Shown here: in pieces, positions 21,801 through 28,933 of the stretch | Layout: the number at the start of each line of letters is the position of its first letter | How positions within the stretch are numbered: the first letter of the stretch is position 1 | Source of the DNA: CAZDYP01 sp964509505 | Lineage (GTDB): Bacteria; Chloroflexota; Anaerolineae; JACRMK01 | Length of the DNA: 29,647 nucleotides | NCBI GenBank assembly: GCA_964509505.1 | Contig: CAZDYP010000047.1 | Location: forward strand, 1-29,647 | Reading direction: 5' to 3' | Notes under the pieces: model-generated | Database searches by the model: none | What the model saw: the letters and a program-made list of their open reading frames with translations, nothing else | Told to the model about the DNA's origin: nothing | Made by a program: the position numbers and the translations under genes

Positions 21801-23072
21801 ATCCAGCTGCACCATCGGGCGCAGTTCCGGTGGAATGACAGGTAGCACCGTGAGAATCATCCACTCTGGACGATTGGACGACTTGCGCAACGCCTCCACC
21901 ACTTGCAACCGCTTGGTCGCTTTCTTGCGGCGCTGGCGGGACTTGGTCGTGCGCATCTCTGCGCGCAGCTCTTTCGCCATCTTGTCGAGGTCAAGGCTCT
22001 TTACAATGTCATACAACGCCTCGGCGCCCATCCCAGCCATGAACGTACCGGGGAAGCGCTCATTCATTTCACGGAAACGCGACTCGGTCATGAAGTCAAG
22101 CGCCTTCAAATCTTCCAGCTCCTCGCGCTGATCCTCATACTTCTTATTGAGCGCTTGCACGTCACGGTCATATTGGTCTTGTAACTTCCCACTTTGCTCA
22201 ACATATTCGGCTTTGATGCGCTCGATTTCGACATCGTAGGCATGGCGACTATTCACCTGATCCTCGCGTAGTTTCGCGCTGAGTTCAGCCACAGCCGCTT
22301 GCTTTAGCTCATTGAAATGACGCCAATGCTTCTTTTCAATCGTCTCCCCTTCCTCTACTAGCACTTCACCGGTCGGCGGATAGATGATCGATTTACGCAC
22401 TGTCATGCCTTGATCATCCGTTAGGCGCTTCTCAACTGCATGAACTTCGCTATTGAGGTCGCGCAAGCGTTGCTCGTGACGATCTTCCAAACGCGTCATG
22501 TTTGCCTCGCGCTGCTGCTTCTTCTTGGCGAGGTCGTCGTCGTGCTTCTCTTTGAGTTTCGCCTGACGCTCTTGCGCTTTCTCTTTCAGCGTCTTCAACT
22601 CACGCGCTTCGGCTTCTTCCATTGCCCGCAAGCCCTTGCGTCGCGCATCCTCATCCACGCTAATCACCACGTATTGAGCGAAATAGAGCGTGCGATCAAG
22701 GTTGCGGCGCGACATGTCGAGCAGCAAACCTAGATACGAAGGGACCCGCCGCGTGTACCAAATGTGCGCCACCGGCGACGCCAATTCAATGTGCCCCATG
22801 CGCTCGCGGCGCACCGAGGAACGTGTCACTTCGACGTGGCACTTATCGCAGATGATTCCCTTGTAACGAATTTTTTTGTATTTGCCACAGTAGCACTGAT
22901 AATCGCGCGTGGGGCCGAAGATGGCTTCATCAAACAAGCCGTCTCGTTCAGGGCGCAGGCGGCGATAGTTGATGGTTTCTGGCTTGAGGACCTCACCATA
23001 CGACCAACCACGAATCGTTTCGGGCGAGGCAAGACTGATGTGGATGGAAGAAAAGTCTTTGATTTCGGACAT
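18849..23072 (-). CDS. rpoC: DNA-directed RNA polymerase subunit beta'
   Basis: 1407 residues. The active-site motif NADFDGDQMAVH is at 626-637 (D628, D630 and D632 bind magnesium). The N-terminal zinc site uses C60, C62, C75 and C78 (QCYCGKYKKI, IICDKCHVEV). The second zinc site uses C959, C1031, C1038 and C1041. The bridge helix and trigger loop fall in 890-945. Residues about 140-325 are a lineage-specific insertion dominated by charged heptad-like coiled coil, interrupted by a small beta segment (RKSIIYPPTGEVLVEEGE). The C-terminus ends in an acidic EEEEMEDDD tail. AGGAGG lies before the ATG. No rpoB neighbour is present; an amidohydrolase lies upstream. Confidence 0.97.
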   Translation of the reverse strand: MSEIKDFSSIHISLASPETIRGWSYGEVLKPETINYRRLRPERDGLFDEAIFGPTRDYQCYCGKYKKIRYKGIICDKCHVEVTRSSVRRERMGHIELASPVAHIWYTRRVPSYLGLLLDMSRRNLDRTLYFAQYVVISVDEDARRKGLRAMEEAEARELKTLKEKAQERQAKLKEKHDDDLAKKKQQREANMTRLEDRHEQRLRDLNSEVHAVEKRLTDDQGMTVRKSIIYPPTGEVLVEEGETIEKKHWRHFNELKQAAVAELSAKLREDQVNSRHAYDVEIERIKAEYVEQSGKLQDQYDRDVQALNKKYEDQREELEDLKALDFMTESRFREMNERFPGTFMAGMGAEALYDIVKSLDLDKMAKELRAEMRTTKSRQRRKKATKRLQVVEALRKSSNRPEWMILTVLPVIPPELRPMVQLDGGRFATSDLNDLYRRVINRNNRLKRLLELGAPEVIVRNEKRMLQEAVDSLIDNSRRGKAVSLRGKRKLKSLSDLLKGKQGRFRRNLLGKRVDYSGRSVIVVGPQLKLHECGLPKRMALELFKPFVVNKLVESNFAHNVKGAKRIIEQMKPEVWEVLEEVVKDYPILLNRAPTLHRLGIQAFMPSLVEGDAIKIHPLVCEAFNADFDGDQMAVHIPLSEAAKAEARELMLSSHNLLRPANGEPIVGPSKDMVLGCYYLTMMRAGLKGEGKIFGDLAEVIYAYEAGQIALHAKIKLRFTPHGKKKALLIETTPGRCILNEILPEPIRFVNDTLDKGKLKHLIGRTFYALGAEVTAELVDAVKELGFKFATRSGLTIALSDINVPESKQTILSSIGGQVAEVERQYRRGLITEDEKYVKTVELWTKATDDVTDAVSKAMDPTGPIFIMATSGATKGGFQPIRQLAGMRGLMADPVGRIISLPIRSNFREGLTALEYFISTHGARKGLADTALRTADAGYLTRRLVDVAQECIINAEDCGTEAGIWMRAASESGGASLNERILGRTAAGAVKHPKTKEMIVPEGEMIMEEHLDLIKQAGLTEVRVRSPMTCELRYGICAKCYGRDMARNGLVQIGEAVGVIAAQSIGEPGTQLTLRTFHTGGVAGETDITRGLPRVQELFEARNPKGEAIMAEIPGIVEIEREGDIRKVLIVSSTMVRDEYEVPGNYALLVENGAQVEDGTVLAKRGDKQIVATHGGKVSMSDGKLVIRRENREEQEFEVSPTVRLRVENGEKVQAGQQLSDGALNPHTVLKIKGREAVQQYLLDEVQKVYRSQGVTINDKHIEVILRQLLRRVKIKTVGETPYLLGQLVDAIEFQEMNQKLIAENKRPATASPVLLGITKAALNTDSFLAASSFQHTINVLAGAAIEGKRDDLHGLKENVIIGKLIPAGTGFTPIEGNMALPAGVGISAALAMASTGEEEEMEDDD

Positions 23073-23088
23073 GCAACCTCCTGTTGCA
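23072..23088 (-). promoter_or_regulatory. Hairpin presenting the rpoC Shine-Dalgarno
   Basis: On the minus strand TGCAAC pairs with GTTGCA, leaving AGGAG as the loop; the 3' arm reaches the first base of the ATG. The stem could slow or gate ribosome binding. Confidence 0.5.
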
Positions 23089-23137
23089 AGACTCTCACAC
23101 CAACGAATTTAGGACACACCGAACAAGCACAATGCTG

Positions 23138-23174
23138 CAAAAAAACAAACGGGTTGGCGGAAATCCGCCCCCCG
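23138..23174 (-). terminator. Candidate attenuator in the rpoC leader
   Basis: On the minus strand GGCGGATTTCCGCC folds into a hairpin with flanking CCC/GGG pairs. A T-rich tract (GTTTGTTTTTTT) follows. It lies about 20-50 bases downstream of the promoter start and before the ATG, where a terminator would limit rpoC transcription. Confidence 0.5.
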
Positions 23175-23197
23175 TAAGAAACAATAATGCGTGGCAG

Positions 23198-23226
23198 ATT
23201 ATACGCAAAGCGAAAGGTTCTGTCAA
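23198..23226 (-). promoter_or_regulatory. Consensus sigma-70 promoter of rpoC
   Basis: On the minus strand TTGACA (23226-23221) and TATAAT (23203-23198) are separated by exactly 17 bases. The predicted start near 23191 gives a leader of about 119 bases before the rpoC ATG. Confidence 0.9.
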
Positions 23227-23267
23227 AAAGGGTTAAAAATTTGAGGATTTTTGTGGAAATTGGCGGC

Positions 23268-23298
23268 TGTCAGACTTCTGGTGGAAGTCTGACAGCTT
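23268..23298. repeat. Short perfect palindrome (GTCAGACTTC/GAAGTCTGAC)
   Basis: GCTGTCAGACTTC and GAAGTCTGACAGC form a perfect 13-bp stem with a 5-base loop. It lies just after the amidohydrolase stop and may end or protect its transcript; no T-tract follows. Confidence 0.65.
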
Positions 23299-23307
23299 TC
23301 GACTAGG

Positions 23308-24291
23308 TTATCGTCTTAACAACCGCTGCGCATTCCCACCCAACACCGCCGCTCGCACATCTTCCGCAATCGGCAACCCTTGAATCACCTTGATTGCCTT
23401 ATCCATGTCGCCAATCTGATGTGGGTAATCGCTGCCCAACATCACATGGTCTGCGCCGGCAAACTGGATGGCGAATTGTAACGCATTCGGCTCGAAAGCC
23501 ACCGTATCGTAATAGCAGTTGCGCTTGAAGTAGAATGACGGCTTATGCGCCAAGTTTTTGCGGACTTCGGGATAGGCGTCGTAACCTCGGTCAATACGCT
23601 CGGCAATGTACGGAATCGTGCCGCCGAGATGTCCCAGCACAAATTTAATAGTTGGAAATTTTTCCATGATGCCCTCGAACATCAAGAGCGTGATGCATAA
23701 CGTCGTGTCCACTAAGAAGCCAACCAACGCCGTCGTGCGATACTCCTGATAGGCTTCGACGCCTGGCGGGCTCGTCGGATGAATCATCAACGGCACATCC
23801 AAGCGCGCCGCCGTCTCATACAATGGCCAATACGCCTCGTGATGAATCGGCTTGCCATTAACATTCGCAAAGAGCATTGCGCCGCACAAGCCCAGCTTCG
23901 TCACCGCGCGCTCCAATTCGTCCGCCGCTGCTTGTGGGTCTTGCAAAGGCAAGGTCGCTAGGCAGGCGAACTTGTCGGGGAATTGACGTTGAATCTCTGC
24001 ATACGAATCGTTCACGATTTGCGCGAGCTGGATGCCGCGCGCGCGCGCTTCGACATGGACGCCGGGCGTCGTGAGTGTAAGCAGGCACATGTCCATGCCC
24101 GTGCGTTGCATCTCCGCCAGGCGCGCCTCAAGGTCAATGTGCCCATCGGCGACGATGTTGAAGTCGCCCGCATAATGCACCAGCCGCCGCCCCGTCGCAT
24201 CGCGCGTCACGCGACACGCGTCGCTCGGATACTTTTCCACTTCGTCAAGATAGGCGAGTGGATAGTGATGAGTATGAAAATCGAGTTTCAT
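23308..24291 (-). CDS. Amidohydrolase-2 family metal-dependent hydrolase/decarboxylase
   Basis: 327 residues from the ATG at 24291 (AGGAG 5 bases upstream; an ATG at 24333 is less likely). It forms a TIM-barrel of the ACMSD/aminocarboxymuconate-semialdehyde decarboxylase group. Metal ligands begin with H6 and H8 in LDFHTHHYP; others are MIHPTSPPG and KFVLGHLGGTIPYIAERI. The catalytic Asp is in MLGSDYPHQIGDM. Members decarboxylate or hydrolyse small carboxylic acids; no neighbouring pathway gene gives the substrate. The gene is upstream of rpoC on the same strand, and rpoC has its own promoter. Confidence 0.88.
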   Translation of the reverse strand: MKLDFHTHHYPLAYLDEVEKYPSDACRVTRDATGRRLVHYAGDFNIVADGHIDLEARLAEMQRTGMDMCLLTLTTPGVHVEARARGIQLAQIVNDSYAEIQRQFPDKFACLATLPLQDPQAAADELERAVTKLGLCGAMLFANVNGKPIHHEAYWPLYETAARLDVPLMIHPTSPPGVEAYQEYRTTALVGFLVDTTLCITLLMFEGIMEKFPTIKFVLGHLGGTIPYIAERIDRGYDAYPEVRKNLAHKPSFYFKRNCYYDTVAFEPNALQFAIQFAGADHVMLGSDYPHQIGDMDKAIKVIQGLPIAEDVRAAVLGGNAQRLLRR

Positions 24292-24333
24292 CAGTTCTCC
24301 TGTTAGCAAATCCATTGGCAATTGGTTTTCCAT

Positions 24334-24362
24334 TTGCCCGTTTTCAGTGGGTATGTTAGAAT
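24334..24362 (+). promoter_or_regulatory. Promoter of the tRNA-His gene
   Basis: TTGCCC (24334-24339) and TAGAAT (24357-24362) are separated by 17 bases. Transcription would start around 24369, six bases before the mature tRNA. Confidence 0.6.
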
Positions 24363-24374
24363 GTCACCATTCAT

Positions 24375-24449
24375 GGTGAGTGTAGCCGAGTGGACTAAGG
24401 CACTTGGTTGTGGCCCAAGAGAGCGTGGGTTCGAATCCCACCACTCACC
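24375..24449 (+). tRNA. tRNA-His (anticodon GTG)
   Basis: A full cloverleaf is seen. G-1 at 24375 pairs with C73 at 24449, the identity feature of tRNA-His. The acceptor stem is GTGAGTG/CACTCAC, the anticodon stem is CTTGG/CCAAG with loop TTGTGGC, and the T-arm is GTGGG-TTCGAAT-CCCAC. The CCA end is not encoded. Confidence 0.95.
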
Positions 24450-24462
24450 CTTTTGCTGTTCC

Positions 24463-24511
24463 GTAGCCAGTAGTCAGTAGTCAGATATCTGCCTACTGGC
24501 TCCTGGCTACT
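24463..24511. repeat. Phased heptamer array between two tRNA genes
   Basis: Seven 7-base units: GTAGCCA, GTAGTCA twice, GATATCT (itself a palindrome at the centre), GCCTACT, GGCTCCT and GGCTACT. The right half is the reverse complement of the left, so the array folds into a hairpin. Confidence 0.88.
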
Positions 24512-24526
24512 GTTTTCTCTCATTAT

Positions 24527-24600
24527 GCGCCAGTAGCTCAACTGGATAGAGCGCTTGACTTCGGATCAAGTGGCTGTGGGTTCAAGTCCTGCCTGGCGCA
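24527..24600 (+). tRNA. tRNA-Arg (anticodon TCG)
   Basis: The cloverleaf has acceptor GCGCCAG/CTGGCGC, D-arm GCTC/GAGC, anticodon stem CTTGA/TCAAG with loop CTTCGGA, T-arm GTGGG-TTCAAGT-CCTGC (two wobble pairs) and discriminator A73. The CCA end is not encoded. It decodes CGA-type codons. Confidence 0.95.
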
Positions 24601-24606
24601 TCAAGT

Positions 24607-24642
24607 AAAACCCGTTGTCATTATGTCATGACAACGGGTTTT
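24607..24642. terminator. Bidirectional intrinsic terminator
   Basis: AAAACCCGTTGTCAT and ATGACAACGGGTTTT form a perfect 15-bp stem with a 6-base loop. T-rich tails lie on both strands. It serves the tRNA genes on the plus strand and the aminotransferase on the minus strand. Confidence 0.92.
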
Positions 24643-24647
24643 GGTTT

Positions 24648-25985
24648 TTACTGGGTGACTGCCGCAATCGCATCGCCCACAATCTGAATGAGCTGATCTA
24701 CTTCAGCTTCGCTGATGATAAGCGGCGGCGCGAAGTACATCGTGTCGCCTAACACACGTGTGTACAAGCCACGCTCGACGCACGCCACACGCACTTTCTC
24801 GCCCAAGTTCGCAGGCGCTTTCGTCGCGCGGTCCGCCACGAACTCGATGGCTGCCATCAACCCCAAGCCGCGCACATTGCCAATACACTCATACTCTTCC
24901 GCGAGGTCTTTGAAGCCCTCCAACAACCGTTTGCCCATTTGCCCAGCGCGTTCTGCCAACTGTTCGTTTTCGAGGATGTCAAGATTGACCAACGCAACCG
25001 CGCAGCACGTTGGATGTCCCGAATAGGTGTAGGCGTGCATCCAACGCTCGTGAGCTGGCGCGTTCATGATCACATCACGGATTTCATCAGAGATCTGGAT
25101 GCCGCCCAACGGCAAGTAGCCGCTCGTGATGCCCTTGGCAAACGACATGATGTCGGGCTTCACGCCCCAACGTTTCAAGGCAAACCAATCCCCTGTGCGC
25201 CCGAAGCCTGTAATGACTTCGTCGGAGATGAACAACACTTCATACTGGTCGCAGATGGCGCGCACCAATGGGAAGTAGTCGTCGGGGGGGACGATGACGC
25301 CGCCCGCGCCTTGCACAGGCTCCGCGATGAATGCGCCCACTGTGTCGGGGCCTTCGCGCACAATCGCTTCTTCGAGCGCGCGCGCCGCTGCTTGCCCGAT
25401 ACTCTCGCCATCTTTCACATCGCCTGCGAAGCGATAGGGATTGGGCGCTGAGATGTGCAAGAAATTCGGCATGCGCGGCTCGAACATGGGCCAGTAGGTC
25501 GGCAAGCCCGTCGCGCTCATCGCCGCCATCGTCACACCATGATAACCTTGCATCCGCGCGATGATTTTGACTTTGTTCGGCTTGCCCTTACGCTTCCAAT
25601 AATGGCGCACCGTTTTGAACGCGCTCTCATTGGACTCCGCGCCGCCCGAGGTGAAGTACGTCATGTTGAGATTGTCATACGCGAAACCCGCCAGTCGTTC
25701 CGCCAACGCAATCGCCGGCTTGTTGCTCGACCCAACGTACGTCGAGCAATACGCCAATGCCGTCATTTGGTCGCGCGCCGCCTCCGCCAACGCCGTGCGT
25801 CCATGCCCGACTAATACATTCCACAACCCTGCCAAGCCATCAATGTATTCCTTGCCGTTCACATCGCGCAACCACACGCCATGCCCCGACTCGAAGATCA
25901 GGGCGTTGTGGTGCGCGGCTGGGATGTGCAATGGGTGTAACAAATGCTCGCGGTCTTGTGCGAGCAGCGCATCGTAGTTGGACAT
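24648..25985 (-). CDS. Class III PLP-dependent aminotransferase
   Basis: 445 residues from the ATG at 25985 (GGAGG 5 bases upstream). It transfers the amino group from an omega-amino acid or amine to a keto acid. PLP-binding features are visible: TSGGAESNESAFK, YHGVTMAAMSATG, AEPVQGAGGVIVPP, FISDEVITGFGRTG with D255, and SFAKGITSGYLPLGG with the Schiff-base lysine K284. The overall pattern matches omega-amino acid:pyruvate or putrescine-type aminotransferases. No neighbour identifies the substrate. It appears to be a single-gene transcript ending in the bidirectional terminator. Confidence 0.92.
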   Translation of the reverse strand: MSNYDALLAQDREHLLHPLHIPAAHHNALIFESGHGVWLRDVNGKEYIDGLAGLWNVLVGHGRTALAEAARDQMTALAYCSTYVGSSNKPAIALAERLAGFAYDNLNMTYFTSGGAESNESAFKTVRHYWKRKGKPNKVKIIARMQGYHGVTMAAMSATGLPTYWPMFEPRMPNFLHISAPNPYRFAGDVKDGESIGQAAARALEEAIVREGPDTVGAFIAEPVQGAGGVIVPPDDYFPLVRAICDQYEVLFISDEVITGFGRTGDWFALKRWGVKPDIMSFAKGITSGYLPLGGIQISDEIRDVIMNAPAHERWMHAYTYSGHPTCCAVALVNLDILENEQLAERAGQMGKRLLEGFKDLAEEYECIGNVRGLGLMAAIEFVADRATKAPANLGEKVRVACVERGLYTRVLGDTMYFAPPLIISEAEVDQLIQIVGDAIAAVTQ

Positions 25986-26059
25986 GCAAGCCTCCAAGTG
26001 AAAATTTCTATCGTGCTAAACATTCTTTTGTCGCGCGGATATTACTGTATCTATTCACT

Positions 26060-27664
26060 TCACGGCAAATACGCGCCTGCTTGCGCGACGGTCTTTGGCA
26101 ATTGCGTTTGAAATTGTCGCAGCGCTTCGATCAATCTGGGGCGCTCGGTCGGTTCGACGGCGTAAATCGCCACGCGCGTATCGCCGCAAATCACGTTGTT
26201 CGAGATCGTCCATTCGCCCACTTTGCTCCACGCGCTAGGCAAGCCGCCATACTCGTCGTAAATGTGTTCATAGAGCAACGCAATTTTCACGCCCTGCCGT
26301 TGTGTCAGAGCAGCAATCGCCTCTGTATCATACTGACGCGCGCGCTTCAAGCCCACCACAGGCAAGGTGCCTAAACCATACAAATCCACCGTCCGAATGT
26401 CTGACAAATAATTTACTGCGCCAATATCGTTGAGCGCAATCGCCTGCCCTTGATAAAACTGTTGGACAAAGCGCGCCATCTGATATTGTTGTTCGTAGAT
26501 GTTGGTCGTCGCTTGCGGCGCATCGCGCCACGCATTGACTGCGCGCACGCCCAAGGGAATACTGCCGAAGCCAACAATCAACATGAGTAAGGCGACGCGC
26601 AGACGATTGCCAGCGCGCGTCATCTCAGCGCGTAATGTTCGCGCTACCTTCGGTAACAGACACGCGCAGCCCACCAAGCCCCAACACACCAGATACGCCT
26701 CGTAACGATAGAACCACCCCACGCTGGCAAATTGTAAATGCAGCAACGTCGTCGCGAGAAACAAGCCATTCAACATCAACGCTTCTCGCTCCAACGGCAG
26801 CTGTCGGCGTCGCGCGTAAGCCAGCGCAAACGCGCTCACGAAAAACAGAATCGCCAGATGCGGCGTAAAGCCGAGATAATACAACGCGCGATAACCAAGC
26901 GCATTGATGATGCCAGACAACGAATCAAGCGCGGGCAGATTGCCTTTGAGCAACAACGAGTTGGGCAAGAAATACCAACCGTGCGACAGCGACCACAGCC
27001 CATAAGCCGCCACAGGCAAAAAGCCGCTGACGCCCAAGCTCAATGCCGCCCACACCTGTCGTCGCCACAACAAACCCAAGCAGACCACCCCGAGCAAAAA
27101 CAATCCTTCAAAGCGCGCCATAGATAATGCAGCGGCTGTTAGATACATTCGAGACGGGGGCGCTTCCGATGTGGTAAGCAAAGTCAGCGCATCGCCCGCA
27201 AACCATAGCGTCAACCCTAGATGCAACGTATGTTCCATGCCCGACAACGCCAAGACGGGCAGCGAAGTCAACCAGACTATGCCGAGTTGCGCAACCAACA
27301 ACCAACCTTGCGTCAGATAAGATTGCATCAGGCGCTGCGTTGCCAGCAAAACAACAACGCCACAGACAAGGTTGAGCGCCAACGGCGTCCAGTCGTTGAC
27401 GCCGACAAGATGATAGCTCACGGCTATCAATCCAGTCCACAACGGCGATGAGGTGGTCGAGCTAAACTCATGCCGCGTGACGCCCCAGATGCCCGCTTGT
27501 ATCCAATGCTTGGCAATCGCCGTATGGATATACGTATCGTCAAGCGGATAGATGAACGCGCCTTGATTTTGTTTGAGCGAGACGTTCAATAAAAAAATAA
27601 CGCTGAGCCCATACGCGCCCACAGCGGCTAACAGAGTCCAATATCTTTCAAAGAGTTTTCGCAT
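26060..27664 (-). CDS. Multi-spanning membrane protein, GT-C glycosyltransferase-like
   Basis: 534 residues with about ten to eleven hydrophobic helices over residues 10-375 and a soluble extracytoplasmic C-terminal domain. The first outside loop carries an acidic pair, D42-D43, in YPLDDTYIHTAIAKH. This DD arrangement at the start of the first loop is typical of GT-C enzymes that use polyprenyl-phosphate sugars, including AftB-like proteins. The later segments LALSGMEHTLHLGL, GWYFLPNSLLLKG and VGWFYRYEAYLV fit that group. The donor and acceptor are unknown. It follows the aldo/keto reductase gene by about 45 bases, across a hairpin overlapping the reductase stop. Confidence 0.75.
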   Translation of the reverse strand: MRKLFERYWTLLAAVGAYGLSVIFLLNVSLKQNQGAFIYPLDDTYIHTAIAKHWIQAGIWGVTRHEFSSTTSSPLWTGLIAVSYHLVGVNDWTPLALNLVCGVVVLLATQRLMQSYLTQGWLLVAQLGIVWLTSLPVLALSGMEHTLHLGLTLWFAGDALTLLTTSEAPPSRMYLTAAALSMARFEGLFLLGVVCLGLLWRRQVWAALSLGVSGFLPVAAYGLWSLSHGWYFLPNSLLLKGNLPALDSLSGIINALGYRALYYLGFTPHLAILFFVSAFALAYARRRQLPLEREALMLNGLFLATTLLHLQFASVGWFYRYEAYLVCWGLVGCACLLPKVARTLRAEMTRAGNRLRVALLMLIVGFGSIPLGVRAVNAWRDAPQATTNIYEQQYQMARFVQQFYQGQAIALNDIGAVNYLSDIRTVDLYGLGTLPVVGLKRARQYDTEAIAALTQRQGVKIALLYEHIYDEYGGLPSAWSKVGEWTISNNVICGDTRVAIYAVEPTERPRLIEALRQFQTQLPKTVAQAGAYLP

Positions 27665-27678
27665 AGCCTCACGCGGAA

Positions 27679-27709
27679 AACCCTAAAGGTCTTCAAAACC
27701 TTTAGGGTT
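27679..27709. repeat. Perfect palindrome overlapping a stop codon
   Basis: AACCCTAAAGGT (27679-27690) and ACCTTTAGGGTT (27698-27709) form a perfect 12-bp stem with a 7-base loop. The TAA of the reductase gene lies within it at 27708-27710. It resembles CCCTAACGGTTT in the long inverted repeat at 10154-10300. Confidence 0.75.
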
Positions 27710-28688
27710 AACTGTGCCCCAACACCCGATGTGGTTGATACATCTCTTCGAGCGACTTGATTTCGTCTGCTGAGAGCTTGATGCTGACGGCGGCAATCGC
27801 CTCCTCGAGTTGATACATTTTACTCGCGCCGATGATGGGTGCGGTGAGGCCGGGTTTGCGCAATAGCCACGCCAGTGCGACTTGCGCGGTGGACACGCCA
27901 TGCTGCGTCGCCAGCGCCGTCGCACGGTCCACAATCGTAAAATCGCTCTCTTGATAGTACATCTGATGCGCGAAGGCGTCGCTCTTGGCGCGCGCAGTGT
28001 CGCCGCTCTTGTCCTTCGTGCGATTACCCGCAAGAAAGCCGCGCGCCAACGGGCTCCACGGGATGATGCCCACGCCCAGCTCACGGCACAATGGGATCAT
28101 CTCGCGCTCTTCCTCACGATACACTAAGTTGTAATGGTTCTGCATCGAGACGAACTTCGTCCAGCCATGCCGCTCGGCGGTGTGTTGCGCTTTGGCGAAT
28201 TGCCACGCATACATCGAGGACGCGCCGATGTAACGCGCCTTGCCCGCTTTGACGACATCGTGTAACGCCTCCATCGTCTCCTCGATAGGCGTCTCTTTGT
28301 CGTAGCGATGAATCTGATAGAGGTCAACGTAGTTCGTGCCGAGCCGCCGCAACGACGCATCAATCGCGTCCATGATGTGCTTGCGCGAGAGACCGCGCTG
28401 GTTAGGCTTGTCGCCCATCGCGCCATGCACTTTGGTTGCAATGACGACCTCATCGCGCTTTGCAAAATCCTTGAGCGTGCGTCCCGTCACTTCCTCGCTC
28501 ACGCCTTGTGAATAGACATTCGCGGTGTCGAAGAAGTTGATACCCGCTTCGAGCGCGCGTTTCACGAACGGTCTGCTCGCCTCTTCGTCCAACACCCAAT
28601 CACGCCACTGGGGCGAGCCATAAGTCATCATACCCAAGCAGAGACGCGACACCTTCAAGCCTGTGTGACCGAGATTCACGTAGTCCAT
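27708..28688 (-). CDS. Aldo/keto reductase
   Basis: 326 residues, an NADPH-dependent TIM-barrel oxidoreductase that reduces carbonyls to alcohols. The catalytic tetrad is D54 and Y59 in FDTANVYSQG, K86 in ATKVHG and H127 in YQIHRYD. Cofactor-binding segments are PWSPLARGFLAGNRT and PIIGASKMYQLEEAI. It is closest in pattern to the AKR families that include yeast aryl-alcohol dehydrogenases. GAGGAG lies before the ATG. The downstream gene is a GT-C-like membrane protein, with no obvious metabolic link. Confidence 0.94.
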   Translation of the reverse strand: MDYVNLGHTGLKVSRLCLGMMTYGSPQWRDWVLDEEASRPFVKRALEAGINFFDTANVYSQGVSEEVTGRTLKDFAKRDEVVIATKVHGAMGDKPNQRGLSRKHIMDAIDASLRRLGTNYVDLYQIHRYDKETPIEETMEALHDVVKAGKARYIGASSMYAWQFAKAQHTAERHGWTKFVSMQNHYNLVYREEEREMIPLCRELGVGIIPWSPLARGFLAGNRTKDKSGDTARAKSDAFAHQMYYQESDFTIVDRATALATQHGVSTAQVALAWLLRKPGLTAPIIGASKMYQLEEAIAAVSIKLSADEIKSLEEMYQPHRVLGHS

Positions 28689-28713
28689 GAGAATTCTCCT
28701 CTACACTATTTGA

Positions 28714-28790
28714 GATACAAGCTACAGGATACAAGATGCAGGATGGAAGCTGGGTCGTCTTGTATCGTGCAGCTTGCATCCTGCACTCTG
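28714..28790. repeat. Phased heptamer array, inverted about its centre
   Basis: Eleven 7-base units: GATACAA, GCTACAG, GATACAA, GATGCAG, GATGGAA, GCTGGGT, CGTCTTG, TATCGTG, CAGCTTG, CATCCTG and CACTCTG. The right half is a degenerate reverse complement of the left; TGCAGGATGGAAGCT pairs with AGCTTGCATCCTGCA with one mismatch. Confidence 0.85.
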
Positions 28791-28802
28791 CTTTACTTCC
28801 CG

Positions 28803-28921
28803 CATACGTCCGTATCCACCGCCGCATCAATGGCACACCGTCAACGGAGGGGAGCGGAAGGAACGGAAAGAGCGCCTCTCTGTTGGTCGTACCCTCCGTT
28901 CCCTCCATTCTTTTCCATTGA
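28803..28921. repeat. 119-bp hairpin-forming repeat unit, copy 1
   Basis: The unit starts CATACGTCCGTATCCACC and ends TTTTCCATTGA. Inside it TCAATGG (28827-28833) and CCATTGA (28915-28921) bound a long imperfect palindrome: the AGCGGAAGGAACGGA arm faces the CCGTTCCCTCC arm. Copy 2 lies 131 bases downstream and differs at only a couple of positions. Confidence 0.92.
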
Positions 28922-28933
28922 CCGCGGCTTACA

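Noticed and set aside
20787..22131. Long plus-strand frames inside rpoC
   Set aside because: They are antisense shadow frames produced by high-GC codon usage in rpoC.
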